Source: Archilochus colubris (lineage: Eukaryota > Chordata > Aves > Apodiformes > Trochilidae). From it: a stretch of 64,000 nucleotides of DNA. Made by a program: the position numbers and the translations under genes. The notes beneath the pieces were generated by a model. That model was not told the origin of the DNA and searched no databases. It saw only the letters and a list, made by a program, of their open reading frames with translations. The DNA is taken from NCBI GenBank assembly GCA_023079485.1, contig CM041090.1, positions 6,632,519 through 6,696,518 of the forward strand, written 5' to 3'. This document shows, one piece after another, positions 58,531 to 64,000 of this stretch (position 1 is the stretch's first letter; each line of letters begins with the position of its first letter).

Positions 58531-59450
58531 CCACTTTTCCCATCCTGCAGGTTCAAGCTGTGCAATTGCCAATCAGAGGCCCAATAGAAAGGCTTCAAAG
58601 ACTTTTGATTGCATTGGCATGGGTTTTATTATGTATTAAAATTTAACAGTATCTAAAAGCCCACCATTCTGCAAATGGAAATGCGTTTCTCTCTCAGCCC
58701 TTCTTTCTTTTACAAAATTCTCTGAAGAGAGGCTCAGATAAAATTAAGAAAATCTGGGCAAGCAAATCTGTTGTGTGTTTTCCTGTCTTTTTGAGATACA
58801 GTGACTAACTGCAGGCAGAACACACGAATTCATGCATTGTAGAGCTGCTAAAAAGACCATGATAAGAAACATAAGACAACTCAATGCAAGTGTCTCCTCT
58901 GCCTTTTCCAGGCAGGATTAGGATCCCAGGGAATTGTTACATGCCTTCTGGCTCTTTTCTGTGTCTTTCTTACCCTCCTCTAAGGGTAGGTATAAAAGAG
59001 GATTAATTGAAAAAGCATTTGGTGTCTTCTTGCAGCTCACCATCAGTCTAAGCTAACATGTACCAAGAGATCAGCCTACTCTGTGATGCAGCAAAGATTA
59101 GTCAGGCTTTAAAATAAAACTCTTTGGAAAAAAAGTTCACTAAAAATAAACTGTCACGCTTTTTATCCATGAGTAGGTATCAGGACTGTATATAGACTCC
59201 AGTGCTTAAAACAACACCGAATCACAATGCAAGAATGAATAAACAACTGTCTTGTTTTGAATTTTAATACCTCTGCTCTAGGGGGGCTGTGGGGGTACTC
59301 TGGGTTTTTGAAGAAAAGAAATTCTGAATTAAGTTTTTAGAAGAGCTTTCTCAGGGAAGGGAAGAATCTCTGAGACTGCTGATAACACCTTCCATACCAA
59401 ACAGAAAAAGAATCACTGTTTAGGCAGTCACAATTACAATTGAGAGTGAC

Positions 59451-59480
59451 AATCACAATTTAGTTAATCACAATTTAGTT
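59451..59480. repeat. Perfect 15-bp tandem duplication with ACAAT motifs
   Basis: The unit aatcacaatttagtt occurs twice head to tail. Together with the preceding tcacaattacaattg (59,428-59,442) it gives several ACAAT (SOX-type) motifs within 55 bp in SLC1A2 intron 1. Confidence 0.9.
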
Positions 59481-62400
59481 AGTTTGCCTTTTTGGGCAGA
59501 GCTTTATGTAATGATAAATGTGAATGACAATGAGATGTGAAGGGGATGAAGAAACTAGATATTTTTTTCCACAATCTTACTTTCTGTGTAAGGGAGGGCT
59601 GAGGCACATCTGTACACTGAATGCAATTGTTACACAGTATTTACCACGAGTGCAAGAGGTTTCTCTTTTCTGTGTACCCTTAGCTTTAAGTCATGTTTTT
59701 CATTATAAATGCCAGGATATTGCAACTACCATCCTATGTAGCTTACTGAGAAAGAACCCAATTGCTGAGTATGACAAAATGTAGTGTGGGGCACAGCCAA
59801 ATCTCTGAACATTCTTCCCACCATCCCTGTCATTCTTTTATGTCCACAGGGAGGATGGCATGGTCTTCAGATGTGCTTTTATCTGGGTTGTTTGTTTGTT
59901 TTTTTCCAAGCAAGAAATGAAACAAAATCTATTACCAGCTGTTTTGTTCTGCTTCAGCAGCTGAGGAAAGATTGTTCATAAAACCAGCCATGAGTGAATA
60001 TATCTACAAAAGCAGGAATGGGATAGATCCTCTTCCTACTCAGGTAAATCACAAGGAGCAAGAACTCCACATTCCTGTATTAGACAGGCCTGAGGTTTGA
60101 CATACTTTCTATGAAAATCACAAAAAGAAATAGGAATCCTCCATGAACTTTATTATGGTTTTGTTCAGATTTAAAAGCATGGAGTCTGGGGAGAAGAGGG
60201 GAGATCTGGATTCTGTTCCAGCTGTCAAACCTTTTTGCAAGTCACTCATGTGAGAGCCCATGGCTCTGGGTGATTGTGCAGTTCTGAGAAACCCTACCCA
60301 AGGGAAGGAGTTTGTAAGATGCCTGGAGTGCTGCCTTCTGCACCTGGTGAGATGAGCTGATGGCAGCCTGTGCTCACGTCACTTTCTGCTTCCTTCGGAG
60401 AAGTTACTGCTTCCAAAGAACTCATCGTGTGTGATTTTAGCTTTGGATTTTTCATTGAAATGTAATATTATAATGGTCAGGTAGCTTACTCAGAAGAGAA
60501 ATCAATCCCTGAGTGTCATACACAAGCATGATGTGCTCAGAGGGTAGAACTGAGACACCAGCCCAGGGTGGAAATTATATAATGCCCAGGGTGGCATTAA
60601 TTCCTTTGTTCTCTGCATTCTCTGAACCAACCCAGGGCAGTCTGTGAGAGCAAAGTTTGACAGTCCTAGAGCTCACCAGATCTGGACTAAGGCAGACTCA
60701 GACTTGGAGTAGTTTGCATCAGCTCAGAGGTTTCCCAGGCCCTGGAAATAATTTTGAAACAGCAGTTTGGTTTACCCCCATATTTGTTTTTTTTTCCTTT
60801 TGTTTGTTTTGAAGTGTGAATCAAGGTTGTACCTATTTCTCTATCTTTAACCAGTCAAGAGAGAAATCTGAAAAAAGCATCAGCTAAGCAGGGAGTGATC
60901 ACATCTAGAGTATTTTGTTTGCTACTTTGTTTTTCAGTCACAGACATAGCTCCTGAAACTGAAAAATTAAATTAAAACAGGATTAAAATTAAAACAGGAT
61001 CCAAGCAAAACCTACTCTATCATAAAAAGCATTTTGTTTGCTCCAGAACTTTTAATTGCATTATAGTATATGTTTTCTTCCCTGAAAGAGCTGAGGTTTG
61101 AGTGTACCCATGGTAAAGTTTGCTTTTGGAGAATTTTTTTCCCTTGTATATTAAAGTAAAGTAAAAGAAAGTGTCCTCTCTTATTTTTAGAAGTTAGTAG
61201 CTCCCATTAAAATTTCCTTCTTTCTGCTTTCCTTCTGTACACTTGTTCTACATGAAAATGTGAATTGTGAAACTGGAGTTAGGACACACGTGAATTTACA
61301 CAGAACAGAGGTGGCATTCATTCAGGGTGCTGGTGGGACTTGCTTTCTTTCTTCCTTCTTTATTTTGGTCTCCCATTTTGAGCCTTTATCCCACTTTTCA
61401 TTCATCTCTTCAGTCACAGGTTGCAGAAATGGATAAAGGAGAACAGGGGATAGAAATGTTGAGCTCTGTTTCTTTAAAACTCTACCATATAAAGCGTAGT
61501 AAATTTATTTACTATATATTTAATTTTCAAATCCTGATTGCTACTAGCATTTTTTGATGCTTTTAAGTTCATAAATAGCCTATGGGTTAAATCTACTAAA
61601 TAACAGAACGTCATTTTATACAAGGAAACAGACAATCCACCACAGTGACCGTGGAATAGAAAGGGCAACTTAGGTTCTTCTGGTGTCTTCCTGGCAAGAA
61701 GTGGTGACACGAGAAACCAAAGTTTTGTTTTTCATAGCATCCCATTTGATCTTTCCTCCACAACTGCTGCCTGAAGATAGACTTCAAGGACCCAGGTTAC
61801 TGTTAGGTAACTCAGTAGCTTGTTTTAACCCTCCTTCAGTTGCATAGGGATTTTTTTGTTGGTTTTTTTTTTTGGCTTCAGCTCTCTGTAAGAGATATGT
61901 GTGAAAGGAACAGCCTGGAAGAGGTCAGGGTCAAGTAAAAATTGTAGCAGAGGTAACAAGGTTTGAACATGAGATTGCAGTTTTATGTTGTATGATTTTC
62001 TTGCAAATGGGTTTCCAACTTCCTTGTCCACAGCCAAATACAACTTGAATACATCTCTATTATGTAAAATTCCTTTGCACTAAACCCTGTGTGTGCAGAG
62101 TTTCAAAAGCTCTTTGAAAACCTGTAGAGACCAAAGAATCTTTTCAAGCTTACACTACCTTAATATTCCTCAACAAAGAAAGACTTGCCCAGAAAAAAAA
62201 AGAAACAGAAAATAGTGTTTGCAGATGGGGACAGATGACATTGTTTATTGTATTACATATAACTTCAGCTGGCCTGTTTGTCTTTATTAGACACAGATGA
62301 TAAACATACTTATTGGCATGCTTTTAAAACATCAGCATTCATTTTTATGTTTGTCCTCCAGATTTAATCTGGTTTAACAAGTTCTAAAATTACCTTCTTG

Positions 62401-64000
62401 TAACATACCAATTTTGGGGTTTAGGAATATTAGTATTATTCCTGACCAACAGTAGCACCAAAGGCTCCTAGAACTTTTCTACTAAAACTTTATTTTTAAT
62501 TGCATATGGATTTTGCTTTCAAAGGGAAAAAAATCCCTGGTTTTATTTGTATATGTAATATATTTAAATTCTTTTTTAAAGCAAGAATGAGCAAAATCAG
62601 CAGCTGTAATTTTCGTTTGCTTTAGTACGAAGATCTACACTTTGACCTTTATCATAACTCATGTGGCTGCTAGTCAGGAATCTGAAGAGTAGAAATTCTA
62701 AATCTACTGCTAATTTAACTTCTTACTGAGGCTGTGCACTGAGGAGTGGTGTTACAAGCATGTTTTCTGGCTATTAGTGATGACGTGTTTATTTGGGGTT
62801 TGTGTGTTTGTGGTTTTTAGCCCTTCTTGGATTCTTCTCACTTATATTTTATGCAAAGAACACTTGAAGGGTGTATAATAGATTGCTTTATTTGTGCTGA
62901 ACAATTGATGTGGTTATGATTCAAAGAGCATAGCATCAGTAATGTTGTAAATCATAACTAAAATTAAAAATATATATATTACAAAAATCCTAGGATGGGC
63001 TATTTCTTTTCTCATAGATGTATGGCCCAGCTATAAAGGGTGTTTAAATCAGAGTAATTTTGTGAGTCTGGTTATAAAGCTGATGTTCAAAACTGCCTGG
63101 AGAGTCTGTGTGAGGAAGGAATGTGTAGATAGGGATCTTGAGGCATGTTTTTTTCCCTTCTGTAGAAATCTAGTAACTTCAAACTATTCAGATCAGGATT
63201 ACTTTGGCTGAATTACCAAACTGTCACAATATGATGTGCTTGTCTTGCTAAAGTAGCTGTAATTTGGACACCCAAATAGTTTCCCATTCTTAATAGGCTG
63301 GGTTAAAGGTCATATTATGTGTTGAGACAGGAGGGTTGAATCATGGTAATGGCTGTTGATGCAGATAAAAAATTATGGACTTGAGGCAATACCAGAGATC
63401 TTCAGTTTTAGCAAACCTAAACTCAAATCTTTTGTTCTGGGAGTATGTTCTGAACTTTGTCTTGCTGGCTTTTTCTCAAGATTTTTCTCTGATTTGACTG
63501 AGTCCTGAATTAGGAGAATTTAAGCACTCAGCTGAGAGAAATGGTAAAGTTCCATCTAACAAACTCCCTTGCATTTGGGGAAAGAGGTTTTTGCTCTGCT
63601 TTAGGAGCCAACTCTTTCTTTCTCTTATACATCTACTCAACAAAGGGAAGGGAAACTGTTTTTCCTCTGCAGCAGTAACCCCCCCAAAAAATAGAAAAAG
63701 AAAAAACTGAAACCAGTTCATTAGTAAGAGGGGGACTTAACAAAAATAATGTAAACCATATGTCTCATGTCAATGTGTGAGAGGTGGCTGCTCAGGAGAG
63801 AAATGAAACATAAGAAGATTAAAGGGGCAGGTAAGTGAGAGACAAAAAAGAGATGTACTGTCCTTGGTTAACTTAGAAAAGCTAATTAATAAAGAGGAAA
63901 AACAAGGTTCAGGATTCAGCATGAAGTTTAGCTTTCTTTTACTATAAGAATATGAGTCTAAAAGGCTATTATTTCAAGTGTAAGTGGATCTGGACTGTGA

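Larger units (their letters stand above)
37900..64000 (+). other. SLC1A2: SLC1A2 intron 1 (5' part)
   Basis: The window ends 26 kb into the first intron, which is also very long in human. No SLC1A2 exon 2 (the segment starting at ANNMPKQ) was found. Recognised contents are the CR1 pieces at 43.56, 45.0, 46.64 and 58.31 kb, the DAB2-like fragment near 51 kb and several simple repeats, all listed separately. For 38,360-43,550, 46,710-50,900, 51,320-58,300 and 58,450-64,000 I see no gene, only AT-rich unique-looking DNA with scattered chance frames. Confidence 0.8.

Overview
The window is vertebrate nuclear DNA, almost certainly from a bird. Genes are split into short exons with GT/AG borders, the interspersed repeats are CR1 LINEs (one ends in the avian CR1 tail of four ATTCTATG units), and a compact ERV-type solo LTR is present. 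No bacterial operons, rRNA, tRNA or CRISPR arrays were seen. The species cannot be named from the sequence alone.

Left half (about 1-32,780, + strand): PAMR1, peptidase domain containing associated with muscle regeneration 1, a secreted multidomain protein with a dead trypsin-like domain. Ten exons of the canonical human-type protein were placed with matching splice phases, from the cysteine-rich N-terminus to the stop codon at 32,275 and a poly(A) signal near 32,753. Only the signal-peptide exon is missing; it must lie upstream of the window. An eleventh exon-like block (23,156-23,326) encodes a complete additional sushi/CCP domain that fits the phases exactly. It has no place in the 720-residue human protein as I know it.

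Middle (32,780-36,230): a short intergenic spacer that holds a clean 326-bp solo LTR with a perfect 6-bp target duplication.

Right half (36,230-64,000, + strand): a CpG island with the promoter and first coding exon of SLC1A2 (glial glutamate transporter EAAT2/GLT-1). The coding part of exon 1 is only 17 nt (MASAEG is the start of the protein), followed by about 26 kb of the very long first intron. The tandem order PAMR1 then SLC1A2 on the same strand is the human chromosome 11p13 order. Inside this intron, on the minus strand, lies a fragment closely related to DAB2 (end of the PTB domain plus the following LFGxMSxPPD region), best read as a retrocopy or pseudogene. The rest is CR1 debris, simple repeats and unassigned intronic DNA.

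Other points of interest are an orphan CpG island inside the third visible intron segment of PAMR1 with two divergent CTCF-like sites, a start-stop mini-uORF and a CA repeat just upstream of the SLC1A2 start codon, and an internally deleted CR1 wedged between PAMR1 exons. The two genes are not known to share a pathway; they are neighbours only.
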